64,000 nt of DNA from SAR86 cluster bacterium AG-349-I13 (GCA_003278815.1 QCDB01000004.1:1-64000); one strand, 5' to 3'; numbered from the stretch's first letter, positions 18,314-26,640 are shown. Made by a program: numbers and translations. The notes: generated by a model from the letters alone, not told the origin.

Positions 18314-18730
18314 TTATTTAACCTCTATAACGCGAGGTTTTTTATGATCAGGAACCACTCTCTCCATATCTATAGTCAAAAGACCATTTTTCAAAGTTGC
18401 TCCTAAAACTTCAAGGTCTTCAGCTAAAGTAAATTTCAATTTGAAAGCTCTTTTAGCGATACCTTTATGTAAAGTTTCTGAATTTTCTGATGTATCCTTT
18501 GGTCCATCATGCTTGATGGTCAAAGCTCCATCACAAAGTTCAATATCAATATCTTTCTTTTCAATTCCAGCAAGAGCAACCTCTATCTGAAAATTGAGCC
18601 CGTCCTTATAAATGTTATAAGGTGGGTAACCAGTTTGAGACTCGTTAGAAATTCTTTCAAGTCTATCTACGAGATTTTCGAAACCTAAAACACGGTTTGA
18701 AAACATAGGATCAGTAAAATTAATTAACAT
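18314..18730 (-). CDS. small heat-shock protein (Hsp20/IbpA family)
   Basis: A 138-residue alpha-crystallin-domain chaperone. Visible are the short N-terminal arm MLINFTDPMF, the domain core YPPYNIYKDGLNFQIEVALAGIEKKDIDIE, the strand LTIKHDG, KRAFKLKFTLAED and LKNGLLTIDMERVVP, as in IbpA/IbpB. It binds unfolding proteins and hands them to the DnaK/ClpB system. The ATG follows a strong AAGGAGG site. The leader carries an imperfect inverted repeat at 18765-18787, 35 bases upstream. A GC-rich hairpin follows the stop. Confidence 0.93.
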   Translation of the reverse strand: MLINFTDPMFSNRVLGFENLVDRLERISNESQTGYPPYNIYKDGLNFQIEVALAGIEKKDIDIELCDGALTIKHDGPKDTSENSETLHKGIAKRAFKLKFTLAEDLEVLGATLKNGLLTIDMERVVPDHKKPRVIEVK

Positions 18731-18764
18731 ATTAGTCCTCCTTAAAGCGACTAGTTAAATTCAC

Positions 18765-18787
18765 GATGGCCTCACCTGAGCACCATC
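18765..18787 (-). repeat. imperfect inverted repeat in the hsp20 leader
   Basis: On the plus strand the sequence reads GATGGcCTCAccTGAGcaCCATC. The arms GATGG/CCATC (18765-18769 and 18783-18787) and the inner CTCA/TGAG pair around a two-base centre, with small internal mismatches. It lies 35-57 bases upstream of the hsp20 ATG and could be an operator or an RNA structure in the leader. Confidence 0.5.
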
Positions 18788-18840
18788 AATCAATAATTTA
18801 GATACAATTTTAAAAAAATCAAGATCTTTTTTGTTAAAAA

Positions 18841-18898
18841 GTAACGTAGACTACTCATTACCTTGCTTTTTTTTCTCAAAATGAGTAGTATAAGTTAC
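18841..18898. repeat. long dyad flanking the XRE regulator promoter
   Basis: Left arm GTAACGTAGACTACTCATT (18841-18859) and right arm AATGAGTAGTATAAGTTAC (18880-18898) are inverted repeats pairing at 17 of 19 positions across a 20-base centre. The right arm covers the candidate -10 element and ends two bases before the ATG of the XRE gene; the -35 element lies in the centre. This is the geometry of an operator for an autoregulated promoter. Confidence 0.8.
18863..18891 (+). promoter_or_regulatory. candidate sigma-70 promoter of the XRE gene
   Basis: TTGCTT at 18863-18868 and TAGTAT at 18886-18891 are separated by 17 bases. Transcription would start around 18898-18901, at the ATG, and no Shine-Dalgarno sequence is present. 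The mRNA is therefore probably leaderless. Both elements lie within the dyad. Confidence 0.5.
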
Positions 18899-18900
18899 AT

Positions 18901-19155
18901 ATGGGAAAAGATCACAAAAATTTAGCGGTACATCTGACACAGAGAAGAAAAGAAGCCGGAATAACTCAGGCTAATTTAGCAGAGGCCGTTCAGGTATCAC
19001 GAAAAAGCATTAATGCTATTGAGAATGGTATTTATATACCCTCAACAGTTTTGTCTCTAAAAATTGCTATGGTATTGAATTGTCGGGTAGAAGATCTATT
19101 TAAATTACATGATGGAACTTTTCCGTTATTAATGGAGTCTGATAAGTATGAATAA
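18901..19155 (+). CDS. XRE-family (Cro/CI-type) helix-turn-helix regulator
   Basis: An 84-residue protein that is almost entirely one HTH_3 domain: LAVHLTQRRKEAGITQANLAEAVQVSRKSINAIENGIYIPSTVLSLKIAMVLNCRVEDLF. The recognition helix is around SRKSINAIENG. It has no sensor domain. The size, the leaderless-looking start and the symmetrical operator-like dyad resemble controller-type autoregulators, but no restriction-modification genes are adjacent. It overlaps the following lipoprotein gene by eight bases and may head the lipoprotein-recX-dnaX-recR-dcd transcript. Confidence 0.9.
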   Translation: MGKDHKNLAVHLTQRRKEAGITQANLAEAVQVSRKSINAIENGIYIPSTVLSLKIAMVLNCRVEDLFKLHDGTFPLLMESDKYE

Positions 19156-19630
19156 TAAATTACAAACAATAGTCCTTTTATCTTTACTAGCTCTTGGTGG
19201 TTGTGCAACTGGTGGTTTTTCTCCAGATGTTGTTTCAAGAGATGCTGCTGCGAAAAGTCAGTACGTTCAAACTGGCGTAGTTGTTTCAATTAGAAATGTA
19301 ACTATTGAAGGGGATAGAGATAGTGGTAATGTTTTTGGTTCTGTTATTGGAGCAATAGTAGGTTCAAATATTGGTGGCGACGACGATGAAACAACACAAC
19401 AAGTTGGAGCTGTTGTTGGAACTGCAGTTGGTTCAGTGGTTGGGCAAAATGTTAGTGAGAACTTATCAAGAAAACCCGGCGTAGAAATCATAATCAAACT
19501 TGATTCAAATGAAAGAGAGGTTTCAATCGTACAAGAGATGCCTGAAGACGTAGATTATTCTTTTAGAGCTGGCGACAAGATCAGAATTGTGAGATCAGGT
19601 GGCAAGGCTCGAGTTGTCCCTTATAATTAA
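19148..19630 (+). CDS. glycine-zipper outer-membrane lipoprotein (SlyB/Pcp-like)
   Basis: A 160-residue lipoprotein. The signal peptide ends in the lipobox LGGC (Cys19). After TGVVVSIRNVTIEG comes a glycine-zipper pair, GSVIGAIVGSNIGG and GAVVGTAVGSVVGQNV, with an acidic DDDE linker, then a C-terminal beta region (GVEIIIKLDSNEREVSIVQ). This matches SlyB/Pcp/17-kDa surface antigen proteins that sit in the outer membrane and respond to envelope stress. Its start overlaps the XRE gene by eight bases. Confidence 0.85.
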   Translation: MNNKLQTIVLLSLLALGGCATGGFSPDVVSRDAAAKSQYVQTGVVVSIRNVTIEGDRDSGNVFGSVIGAIVGSNIGGDDDETTQQVGAVVGTAVGSVVGQNVSENLSRKPGVEIIIKLDSNEREVSIVQEMPEDVDYSFRAGDKIRIVRSGGKARVVPYN

Positions 19631-19634
19631 ATGA

Positions 19635-20069
19635 TTGAACGAATCAGACCTATGGAATAAATCTCTTGATATTCTCTCTAGAAGGGAACACTCTGTCCGT
19701 GAGTTAAAAAATAAGTTAGAACGATTCGATCCAGAATCTAGCGACCTTAAAAATGTCATTGAAAGATTAATAACTTCAAACTTTCTTGATGATGAAAGAT
19801 TTGCCGCAGCTTTTATAAGATCAAAGGCTGAATCTGGCTATGGGCCAAATTACATTTCCCAATATCTAACAAAAAAAGGTATATCTTCAGACAAGTATGA
19901 TATGTATTCGCTAGATATTGATTGGGAGGATAAATGTTTAACACAATTCAATAAAAAAAGAAGGAATAAAGAGATAAATTTTAAAGAAAAAGAAAAGATT
20001 TTAAGGTTTTTAGCCTATAGGGGGTTTAGTTATGAAATAATAAAAAACGCTCTTACAGAATTCGATTAA
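19635..20069 (+). CDS. recX: RecX-family regulator of RecA
   Basis: A 144-residue all-helical protein that fits RecX, the modulator of RecA filament extension: ALDILSRREHS-like start (SLDILSRREHSVRELKNKL), then LITSNFLDDERFAAAFIRSKAESGYGPNYISQYLTKKGI and RFLAYRGFSYEIIKNAL. It starts at TTG (19635), because the nearby ATG at 19631 is out of frame and soon stops. No ribosome site is clear. RecA is not in the window. The stop overlaps the dnaX start by one base (TAATG), so the two are coupled. Confidence 0.85.
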   Translation: MNESDLWNKSLDILSRREHSVRELKNKLERFDPESSDLKNVIERLITSNFLDDERFAAAFIRSKAESGYGPNYISQYLTKKGISSDKYDMYSLDIDWEDKCLTQFNKKRRNKEINFKEKEKILRFLAYRGFSYEIIKNALTEFD

Positions 20070-21643
20070 TGGCACTTGCAAATAAATACAGACCGAAGTC
20101 ATTTTCAGAAGTTATCGGACAAGATAATGCCGTCATAGCACTTCGAAATATAATTAAAAATAAAAATTTCCATAATGGATATATATTTTCAGGGACCAGA
20201 GGTGTTGGTAAAACTACTCTTGGAAGACTTTTTGCCAAAGCTCTAAATTGTTCCAATTACGATGTGGAGAATGGAAACCCATGTGGTGTTTGTTCAAATT
20301 GTGTAGAAATCCAAAAAAATTCTCATCTTGATTTGATCGAAATTGATGCTGCGTCAAGAACAGGTGTTGATGATATGAGAGAGCTGCTTGATTCAGTGCA
20401 ATATCGACCATCACAAGGAAAGTACAAAGTATATTTGATTGATGAAGTTCATATGCTCTCGATGCAAAGCTTCAACGCTCTACTGAAAACCTTAGAAGAG
20501 CCACCAAGCCATGTAATATTTATAATGGCAACTACCGAGACGCATAAAATCCCAAAAACTATAGTTTCAAGATGTTTGCAATTCAATTTAAAACTCGTCA
20601 CTGATGAGCTTATAAAAAATAACATCAATAAAATTTTTAAAGAGGAAGATGTAACTTCTGATGATAAATCAATAGACCTATTAGTAGAATTAGCTAAAGG
20701 ATCAGTGCGTGACTCTCTAACATTATCGGATCAGGCCATATCTCATTGTGACGGAAACCTCACAGAAGAATCAATTTCACAATTACATGGGGTGCTAGAT
20801 TTATCTTCAACCACTAAATTATTTGAGGCAATTTTTAAAAATGATGTTAAGAGCGTTGTTGAAGAGTTGAAGCGATATAAATCTCTAGATGTTAATTATG
20901 AGATTCTTTTTGACAGATCACTTAGTTTTTTGCATGAAAGAATTGTTCACTCAACATTAAGTGAATATCACTCAACGCAAGATTTACATTTATACTATCA
21001 ATTCTTTTCGAATGGACTAGTGGATGCCAAACAGACAGATAAAACAAGAGATTGTTTTGATATATCAGTTCTTAGATGCTTGACCTTTTCTGATGAGGCT
21101 AAATCTAGCTCAAAAAAAAAACCTAAATTAAAAGAGGTAAAAATTACTAAAACTGAAGCAAATTCAGAAGAAATCAATACTCCAAAAAAAGTAGAAATAA
21201 CTGAGCCAATAAATGAAGAAAAGACTGACACATCACTTGCAGAAAAAAAGTTGACCCCGAACAACTGGCTAGAAGTTTTCGACAAAACTGACTTAACTGG
21301 GCCATCGAGAGCTTTTTTTTCTAATTTACAATTACAAAAAGTAATAGACAATACTATTTATTTTGAGGGTGCAGAAATGTTTGCCGATAGGATAAATAAG
21401 GAAAATATTCAGAACCTTATTGATTCACTGAAAAGGCTGAACTTTCCTGAATATAAGGTTGAAATTGATTCTACGGAAAAAGCAAAAAACACTCCTTCTT
21501 CAAAATGGGAGCAGCAAAGAAAAAGAGATATAGAAAAATTTAAGAAAGAAATTATTAATAGCGATTTAGTGGCAAATTTAAAAAATAATTTTGGTGAGGA
21601 CATTGATGAGGATAAAATTATGGTTATAGATCATGAAGAATGA
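20069..21643 (+). CDS. dnaX: DNA polymerase III subunit gamma/tau
   Basis: A 524-residue clamp-loader ATPase. Domain I has the Walker A GTRGVGKTTLGR, a zinc site C-x8-C-GVCSNC, Walker B LIDEVHML and the sensor/SRC motif ATTETHKIPKTIVSRC. Domains II and III follow to about residue 345 (SVLRCLTFSDEA). The lysine-rich linker and C-terminal tau region follow. Codons 349-351 are AAA AAA AAA inside a run of ten A (21112-21121). A -1 shift gives Thr then stop, and a loss of one A gives a stop after three more codons, so a roughly 352-residue gamma form may be made. Coupled to recX and overlapping recR by 11 bases. Confidence 0.96.
   Translation: MALANKYRPKSFSEVIGQDNAVIALRNIIKNKNFHNGYIFSGTRGVGKTTLGRLFAKALNCSNYDVENGNPCGVCSNCVEIQKNSHLDLIEIDAASRTGVDDMRELLDSVQYRPSQGKYKVYLIDEVHMLSMQSFNALLKTLEEPPSHVIFIMATTETHKIPKTIVSRCLQFNLKLVTDELIKNNINKIFKEEDVTSDDKSIDLLVELAKGSVRDSLTLSDQAISHCDGNLTEESISQLHGVLDLSSTTKLFEAIFKNDVKSVVEELKRYKSLDVNYEILFDRSLSFLHERIVHSTLSEYHSTQDLHLYYQFFSNGLVDAKQTDKTRDCFDISVLRCLTFSDEAKSSSKKKPKLKEVKITKTEANSEEINTPKKVEITEPINEEKTDTSLAEKKLTPNNWLEVFDKTDLTGPSRAFFSNLQLQKVIDNTIYFEGAEMFADRINKENIQNLIDSLKRLNFPEYKVEIDSTEKAKNTPSSKWEQQRKRDIEKFKKEIINSDLVANLKNNFGEDIDEDKIMVIDHEE
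21112..21121 (+). promoter_or_regulatory. A10 slippery tract in dnaX (candidate gamma-subunit site)
   Basis: Ten consecutive A residues follow TC in frame as TCA AAA AAA AAA CCT. In the -1 frame the next codons are ACC TAA, and with one A fewer they are AAC CTA AAT TAA. The site lies just after the clamp-loader collar domain, where E. coli uses ribosomal frameshifting and Thermus uses transcriptional slippage to make gamma. The AT-rich background makes chance homopolymers common, which lowers confidence. Confidence 0.55.
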
Positions 21644-22235
21644 AAATAGTCTTTTAAATCAGCTTATACAAGCTTTTAAAATACTTCCAGGTATTGGCGA
21701 AAAATCTGCTCAAAGAATGGCATTTCATCTTTTAGAAAAAAATAGAGAGGGAGGTAGAAATTTAGCAAAATTAATTAACGAATCGGTCGAAAATATTCGC
21801 AACTGCTCTGAGTGTCGCAATTTGACTGAAGATGTTGTATGCCATATCTGTTTAGATGAAAAGCGAAATAAAAAACTTATTTGTGTCGTTGAAAGCCCAA
21901 CAGATGTTTTAGCAATTGAAAATTCTGGGAGTTTTAATGGAAAGTATTTTGTTCTTATGGGGAGGTTATCTCCTATTGATGGTGTAACCCCTCAAGATCT
22001 TGGAATACCAAAATTAATCGAGAGGATAAAGTCTTCTGATATAGATGAAATAATTATTGCTACTAGCCCAACTATTGAAGGAGACGCAACTTCGTTCTAC
22101 ATAAAAGACCAACTCAATGACAATAACATTTTAATTTCTAGAATCGCTTATGGTGTTCCAATGGGTGGAGAATTAGAATATGTAGATAACACAACATTAG
22201 GAAGAGCAATTCAAGGTCGTAGAGAGATAAATTAA
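21633..22235 (+). CDS. recR: recombination mediator RecR
   Basis: A 200-residue protein of the RecFOR pathway that helps load RecA at gaps. It has the N-terminal helix-hairpin-helix [20 protein letters not shown], the C4 zinc finger [16 protein letters not shown], the Toprim domain starting [12 protein letters not shown], and the C-terminal [16 protein letters not shown]. The start lies 11 bases inside dnaX. In many gammaproteobacteria ybaB lies between these genes; here it is missing from that position. The stop overlaps the dcd start (TAATG). Confidence 0.97.
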   Translation: MKNENSLLNQLIQAFKILPGIGEKSAQRMAFHLLEKNREGGRNLAKLINESVENIRNCSECRNLTEDVVCHICLDEKRNKKLICVVESPTDVLAIENSGSFNGKYFVLMGRLSPIDGVTPQDLGIPKLIERIKSSDIDEIIIATSPTIEGDATSFYIKDQLNDNNILISRIAYGVPMGGELEYVDNTTLGRAIQGRREIN

Positions 22236-22801
22236 TGGCTATTAAATCAGATAAATGGATTATCAATCAAGCTCAAGAAAATCAATTAATTAGTCCTTTT
22301 GCATCAGAACAGATTCGAGAACTTAAAGGCGAAAAAATTGTCTCATATGGTGTTTCCAGCTATGGGTATGATGTGAGGTGTTCAAATGAATTTAAAATTT
22401 TTACAAATACTCATTCTTCTATTGTCGATCCAAAGAATTTTGATCCAAAAAGTTTTATTGATGTAACTGCAGAACAATGCATAATTCCTCCCAATTCATT
22501 TGCTCTTGCTAGGACTGTAGAATATTTTAAAATCCCCAGATCAATCTTAACTCTGTGTCTGGGTAAGTCGACATATGCTCGATGCGGAATAATAGTTAAT
22601 GTCACACCTCTTGAGCCTGAGTGGGAAGGGCACGTCACCCTGGAGTTTTCAAATACCACAAACCTGCCAGCTAAAATTTATGCAAATGAGGGGGTAGCAC
22701 AAATGATTTTTTTTGAATCTGATCAAGTCTGCAAAACAAGCTATAAAGACAGAGGCGGTAAATATCAAGGACAAACAGGAGTCACTCTACCGAAAACTTA
22801 G
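22235..22801 (+). CDS. dcd: dCTP deaminase
   Basis: A 188-residue enzyme converting dCTP to dUTP, the entry to dTMP synthesis. Signatures: [21 protein letters not shown], the catalytic-region [33 protein letters not shown], and the C-terminal [12 protein letters not shown]. Length matches the E. coli enzyme (193). It is the last gene of the recX-dnaX-recR-dcd series, and its 3' end overlaps the convergent DUF3108-like gene by 20 bases. Confidence 0.96.
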   Translation: MAIKSDKWIINQAQENQLISPFASEQIRELKGEKIVSYGVSSYGYDVRCSNEFKIFTNTHSSIVDPKNFDPKSFIDVTAEQCIIPPNSFALARTVEYFKIPRSILTLCLGKSTYARCGIIVNVTPLEPEWEGHVTLEFSNTTNLPAKIYANEGVAQMIFFESDQVCKTSYKDRGGKYQGQTGVTLPKT

Positions 22802-23444
22802 GCTGTTCTGAAATAATTAATACTCTTTCCTCAGCATTTTTTAATGTTGCAGTGCTTTTGATGATCATGTGATCAAGTGAAGGAGCGATAAAGTATTTAA
22901 TGGGTCCAACATCTTCTGCTTCTGCTAACACTACGATTGCCTCAATTTCCCCGAAATTTGTGGATACTATTTCATTTTCCAACTGCCTGTAGTTTTTTGA
23001 AATAATTTCAGCTTTAGTGTTATCAAAAATATTCAATTTGTAATTCTTCACACCGTATTTTGCATTCAACCTAACTTGTACATCACTTGAGAGTTGCTCT
23101 AATACTGAACCAGTAAATTCGAAATCTCCCAGTTCTTCGGAATTAATACTATTCTCACTAAATACTGCTTGGAATTTTTTTGGTGGGTCGCGGAAAGGAT
23201 CTCTGACATTTGTGTCAATAGAAATAATCTTTTGATTTTCAATTTTGAAATTAGAATCCAATGAGTATTGAAGCCAGAATATTTGCATTTTTACTCTGGT
23301 ATTTATCTTGTCATCTTTAACAACGAAATAACGTTTGAGCGGAAAGTCACCAAATTTAGTTTCAAAAACAAATTTAGCATCATAGCTCTGAAACTCTGCA
23401 GCACTAAGAGTAAAAATTAAAAAAAAACTCGATAAAAATCTCAT
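22782..23444 (-). CDS. exported DUF3108-like protein downstream of purN
   Basis: A 220-residue protein with a short signal peptide ([18 protein letters not shown]) followed by a beta-rich region: [22 protein letters not shown], a central [10 protein letters not shown] and a C-terminal [20 protein letters not shown]. The size, signal peptide and position directly after purN fit the DUF3108 periplasmic proteins of gammaproteobacteria; the family's function is not established. It overlaps the end of purN by four bases and dcd by 20. Confidence 0.65.
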   Translation of the reverse strand: MRFLSSFFLIFTLSAAEFQSYDAKFVFETKFGDFPLKRYFVVKDDKINTRVKMQIFWLQYSLDSNFKIENQKIISIDTNVRDPFRDPPKKFQAVFSENSINSEELGDFEFTGSVLEQLSSDVQVRLNAKYGVKNYKLNIFDNTKAEIISKNYRQLENEIVSTNFGEIEAIVVLAEAEDVGPIKYFIAPSLDHMIIKSTATLKNAEERVLIISEQPKFSVE

Positions 23445-23998
23445 TGCTTAATCAAAAAAGAAATAGTTTCGGGATAGATTTTATGTTCTAAATTTTTCAC
23501 CTTATTAATTAGACTTTCTTCATTATCAGATGGTTCAATTTCAAAAGATTCTTGACGAATTATTGGGCCAGAATCCAATTCACTTGTGACAAAGTGTATC
23601 GTCGAGCCGTGAACTTTATCCTTTGCTTCTAAGGCTCTTTGATGTGTATGCAAGCCAGGATATTTTGGCAACAAAGATGGGTGAATATTTATTATTTGTC
23701 CTTCCCAGTTATCAACCAACGATTTCGACATAATTCTCATATAACCTGCTAAAACAATAAGATCAGGATTAAGATTTTCAAGATAAGAATTGATGAGACC
23801 ATCATATTTCTCTCTGTCATTAAAATTCTTATGATCAATGATTTTGCAATCAATCTTATACTCATTACAAAAACCTATACCCCCTGCTATGGGGTTATTT
23901 GTAAAACATGAGCAAACTTCATAATTGTATTTTTTTTGGTGTTCAAGAATAGATTTTAAATTTGTGCCAGTCCCTGAAAAGAAAACAACTATCCTCAT
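23441..23998 (-). CDS. purN: phosphoribosylglycinamide formyltransferase
   Basis: A 185-residue enzyme transferring a formyl group from 10-formyl-THF to GAR in purine synthesis. Visible are the N-terminal VVFFSGTGTNLKSIL, NNPIAGG, LAGYMRIMS, the catalytic INIHPSLLPKYPGLHTHQRAL, and HFVTSELDSGPII with the catalytic aspartate. It overlaps purM by four bases and is translated after it. Confidence 0.96.
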   Translation of the reverse strand: MRIVVFFSGTGTNLKSILEHQKKYNYEVCSCFTNNPIAGGIGFCNEYKIDCKIIDHKNFNDREKYDGLINSYLENLNPDLIVLAGYMRIMSKSLVDNWEGQIINIHPSLLPKYPGLHTHQRALEAKDKVHGSTIHFVTSELDSGPIIRQESFEIEPSDNEESLINKVKNLEHKIYPETISFLIKQ

Positions 23999-24981
23999 AC
24001 AAATTTAAATTTACAGGATTCTTTAGTTACAAAGCCTATTTCAATCAAGCTTCCATTAATTTCTTTTGCTTTCCTGGCGTTTTCTTTAGAAAGTATAAGA
24101 ACAAAGCCTATTCCACAATTAAATACTTTAAACATCTCATCGTCATGAATATTTCCCATGGATTGAATTTCATTGAAAATTTCGGGCATATTCCATTTGG
24201 TTTTATCGATATTCATAGTGAAATTAGCATTTATTCTTGAAAGATTTTCTTCGAAACCTCCTCCTGTAATGTGTGCCATGCCGTTAATTTCGATTTCCCC
24301 TAATAATGCCAATACTTCCTTAACGTAGATTCTTGTTGGTGTTAGTAGTTTTTTGAGAAATTCAGCAGAAGTAGCACCACTTTGGATCTTATTAATTAAC
24401 GAGTAACCATTTGAGTGAAAGCCCGAAGATGGCAGTCCTAAAATTAAGTTTCCTTCTTCAATTTTAGATCCATCTATTATTTTGTCCCTCTCATTAATAC
24501 CCATCGAAAAACCTACAAGATCAAAATTATCACTTTTGTAATGATCAGGCATTTCAGCAGTTTCACCTCCAACAAGATCACAATCTGCTTGCGCGCATCC
24601 CTCAAGAATGCCCTTTAAAATTTGTTGTCCTTTTTCACGGTCTAACTTATCGCAACCGTAATAGTCTAGAAAAGCTATGGGCTTAGCACCGCTAACTATT
24701 AAATCATTCACACACATTGCAACAAGATCTATACCGATTGTTGATAAATCATCACTTTGTATAGCAATACGCATTTTTGTGCCAACTCCATCACATGCTA
24801 ATGCATAGACAGGGTTGGAAATATCATTAGGTATTTCAACATAACCAGAAAAACCGCCTATATGGCCTAATGAATATTTAGGGCTGATATTCGAGGTTAA
24901 ATCTTTGATGTCATCAATGAATTTTTGACCTTCTTCAATATTTACGCCTGAGTCTTTATAGTTATTTTTATTTTTTGTCAT
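23995..24981 (-). CDS. purM: phosphoribosylformylglycinamidine cyclo-ligase (AIR synthetase)
   Basis: About 328 residues from the ATG at 24981, making aminoimidazole ribonucleotide from FGAM and ATP. The start was chosen because NYKDSGVNIEEG matches the usual N-terminus; the longer frame to 25068 would add 29 hydrophobic residues and cross into the divergent gene. Motifs: ACDGVGTKMRIA, GIDLVAMCVNDLIVSGAKP, LVGGETAEMPDHY and HITGGGFEENLSR. It forms a purM-purN-DUF3108 unit. Confidence 0.96.
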   Translation of the reverse strand: MTKNKNNYKDSGVNIEEGQKFIDDIKDLTSNISPKYSLGHIGGFSGYVEIPNDISNPVYALACDGVGTKMRIAIQSDDLSTIGIDLVAMCVNDLIVSGAKPIAFLDYYGCDKLDREKGQQILKGILEGCAQADCDLVGGETAEMPDHYKSDNFDLVGFSMGINERDKIIDGSKIEEGNLILGLPSSGFHSNGYSLINKIQSGATSAEFLKKLLTPTRIYVKEVLALLGEIEINGMAHITGGGFEENLSRINANFTMNIDKTKWNMPEIFNEIQSMGNIHDDEMFKVFNCGIGFVLILSKENARKAKEINGSLIEIGFVTKESCKFKFV

Positions 24982-25003
24982 AAAATAGATTAATCTTAAA
25001 AGT

Positions 25004-25945
25004 ATGTTTCTTAAGAAATTACAAAAATTTATAGCAATTATACTGACCTTTCTGTCTTTTAGTTTCAACCTAAATGCACAGATCTCAGATAATTTTCTTC
25101 TTCTATATGAAAGCTATGAAAAATTGAACAATATTGAACAAGTCATACAAAAGTCAGAAAAAAGAATATATAGAAAATATGGTGTGAGTGAAACATTGAT
25201 TCTAGATAAAAATTTAAAAATTCAGCCTACAGAACACTTTATTGGATATCAAATAAAAAAATTTAATGATCTGCGATTGATAGAGCTGAAATTCAATAAA
25301 GACAGTATCGAAGATTTTTTTGTGAATAATTCTGTGCCTTTTTTCAGTTTCAAAGGAAAAACAAGAGTTTACATTGCTGCAAATGATTCATTTTTTAATG
25401 ATTCAAATGTTTTTATTGTTGACAACAAAGATTTTCAAAACGAACTAGCGAATGCCAAGCTTTTGTCAGAATTAAATCAAAATATAGAGCTAGAGTTTCA
25501 ATATTTAGAAGAATTCCCAGAAACTGGTTACAAAGTAGAGGAATTATTGCTTCAAATACAACAAGCAGAAAAAAACAATTGGCTTCTTATGCTTGTTGAT
25601 AGATTTGATCTGAAAAATTGGAGTTTCAGCTTTCCAAAGACATCTAGCGTACTAATAAATAAGAATTTTAACTTTTCAACAACACTTTTAAACGAAGCAA
25701 TAAATGAAGTGGTAGAAGTGGATAGTGAAATTATAAAAAGAACATTTACAGCCTCATTCGAACCTAACTTAGACATCGAAGATATTGAATTAATCTTTAA
25801 TAAACTTTCAGAAAGCACAGACATTTTAAATTTTAGGATCTTAAAAGCTAGTGAAGAAGCAATAGAGCTTGAGTACGAGAGCTATCTAAATTTAGAAGAT
25901 GCAGCAGAATTTTTGACTAGTTTAGGTGCAGTTAAAAATATATGA
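25004..25945 (+). CDS. exported DUF2066-like protein next to hda
   Basis: A 313-residue protein with a signal peptide (hydrophobic residues 11-25, ending LNAQ). Sequence similarity is not obvious to me, but in many gammaproteobacteria a DUF2066 gene lies between purM (divergent) and hda, and the size and export signal fit. WLLMLVDRFDLKNWSF and two C-terminal alpha/beta repeat-like segments are the visible features. It overlaps hda by four bases. Function unknown. Confidence 0.55.
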   Translation: MFLKKLQKFIAIILTFLSFSFNLNAQISDNFLLLYESYEKLNNIEQVIQKSEKRIYRKYGVSETLILDKNLKIQPTEHFIGYQIKKFNDLRLIELKFNKDSIEDFFVNNSVPFFSFKGKTRVYIAANDSFFNDSNVFIVDNKDFQNELANAKLLSELNQNIELEFQYLEEFPETGYKVEELLLQIQQAEKNNWLLMLVDRFDLKNWSFSFPKTSSVLINKNFNFSTTLLNEAINEVVEVDSEIIKRTFTASFEPNLDIEDIELIFNKLSESTDILNFRILKASEEAIELEYESYLNLEDAAEFLTSLGAVKNI

Positions 25946-26640
25946 AAAATGTAAACCGTAAAAAACAGCTTTTTTTTGATTTTGGAAGAGATTACGAAGC
26001 TAATTTAGATAATTTCTTTTTTTCTTCAAAAAATAAATTACTTAAATCAGAACTAGAGAATTTTTTGAATGGTGCAGTAAGTCAAAATGTTTTTTTAACC
26101 GCTAGCAATGGCAATGGCAAAACTTTTTTATTAAACAGCATTCTTAATCATGAGCTTTTGCAAAACCTTCAAGTAATTTACATAGATGTTGCGTTATTGA
26201 AGCAAGAAAAAAACTATTTTGATGAATTGAGTAATTTAGATTTAATTTGCCTCGATAATGTTGATCAAACAGCAAAGCCGCTTGAAGTTCAGATATTTAA
26301 TTTGATTAATCAGTGCAAAGATTCTTCTACAAATCTTTTGTTTGCCTCCTCACATCATCCTGATAGTTTTGATTTTTTACCTGATTTAGTTTCAAGGTTC
26401 AAGGCTTTTAATCAGTATAGAATTAATGCTATAGCAGATGATGATGTTGTCGACTGTCTAAATTTTGTTGCTTCCAAATTAAAACTTAACTATCCAGAAG
26501 ATTTAATTAATTATTTCTCGACTAGAATAAAAAGAGATTTCTTATCTATTAAAACCACAATGCAAGATTTTGATAAATTTTTATATTCAGAACAGAAACA
26601 GCCAACAAAAATGTCAGCTGCCTCTTTCTTAAAAGATTAA
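25942..26640 (+). CDS. hda: DnaA regulatory inactivator Hda
   Basis: A 232-residue AAA+ protein related to DnaA domain III, which with the sliding clamp stimulates hydrolysis of DnaA-ATP after initiation. The N-terminal KQLFFDFG resembles the QL-x-L-[F/P] clamp-binding peptide. Walker A is SNGNGKTFLL, Walker B is LICLDNVD, and DLVSRFKAF fits the arginine-finger region. It lacks the DnaA DNA-binding domain. It is translationally coupled to the DUF2066-like gene and shares a TTAA stop overlap with convergent sppA. Confidence 0.85.
   Translation: MKNVNRKKQLFFDFGRDYEANLDNFFFSSKNKLLKSELENFLNGAVSQNVFLTASNGNGKTFLLNSILNHELLQNLQVIYIDVALLKQEKNYFDELSNLDLICLDNVDQTAKPLEVQIFNLINQCKDSSTNLLFASSHHPDSFDFLPDLVSRFKAFNQYRINAIADDDVVDCLNFVASKLKLNYPEDLINYFSTRIKRDFLSIKTTMQDFDKFLYSEQKQPTKMSAASFLKD

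Noticed and set aside
18901-19155. XRE regulator as a controller protein of a restriction-modification system
   Set aside because: Size and operator layout fit, but there is no methylase or nuclease next to it. The HNH gene at 15220 is 3 kb away and belongs to a different family.
21313-21320. T8 run further along in dnaX as a second slippage site
   Set aside because: It lies inside the tau-specific domain and is not followed by stops at a meaningful domain border. Probably base-composition noise.
24982-25068. Longer purM start adding 29 hydrophobic residues
   Set aside because: The extension is unlike any PurM N-terminus and overlaps the divergent gene. The ATG at 24981 gives the expected start.
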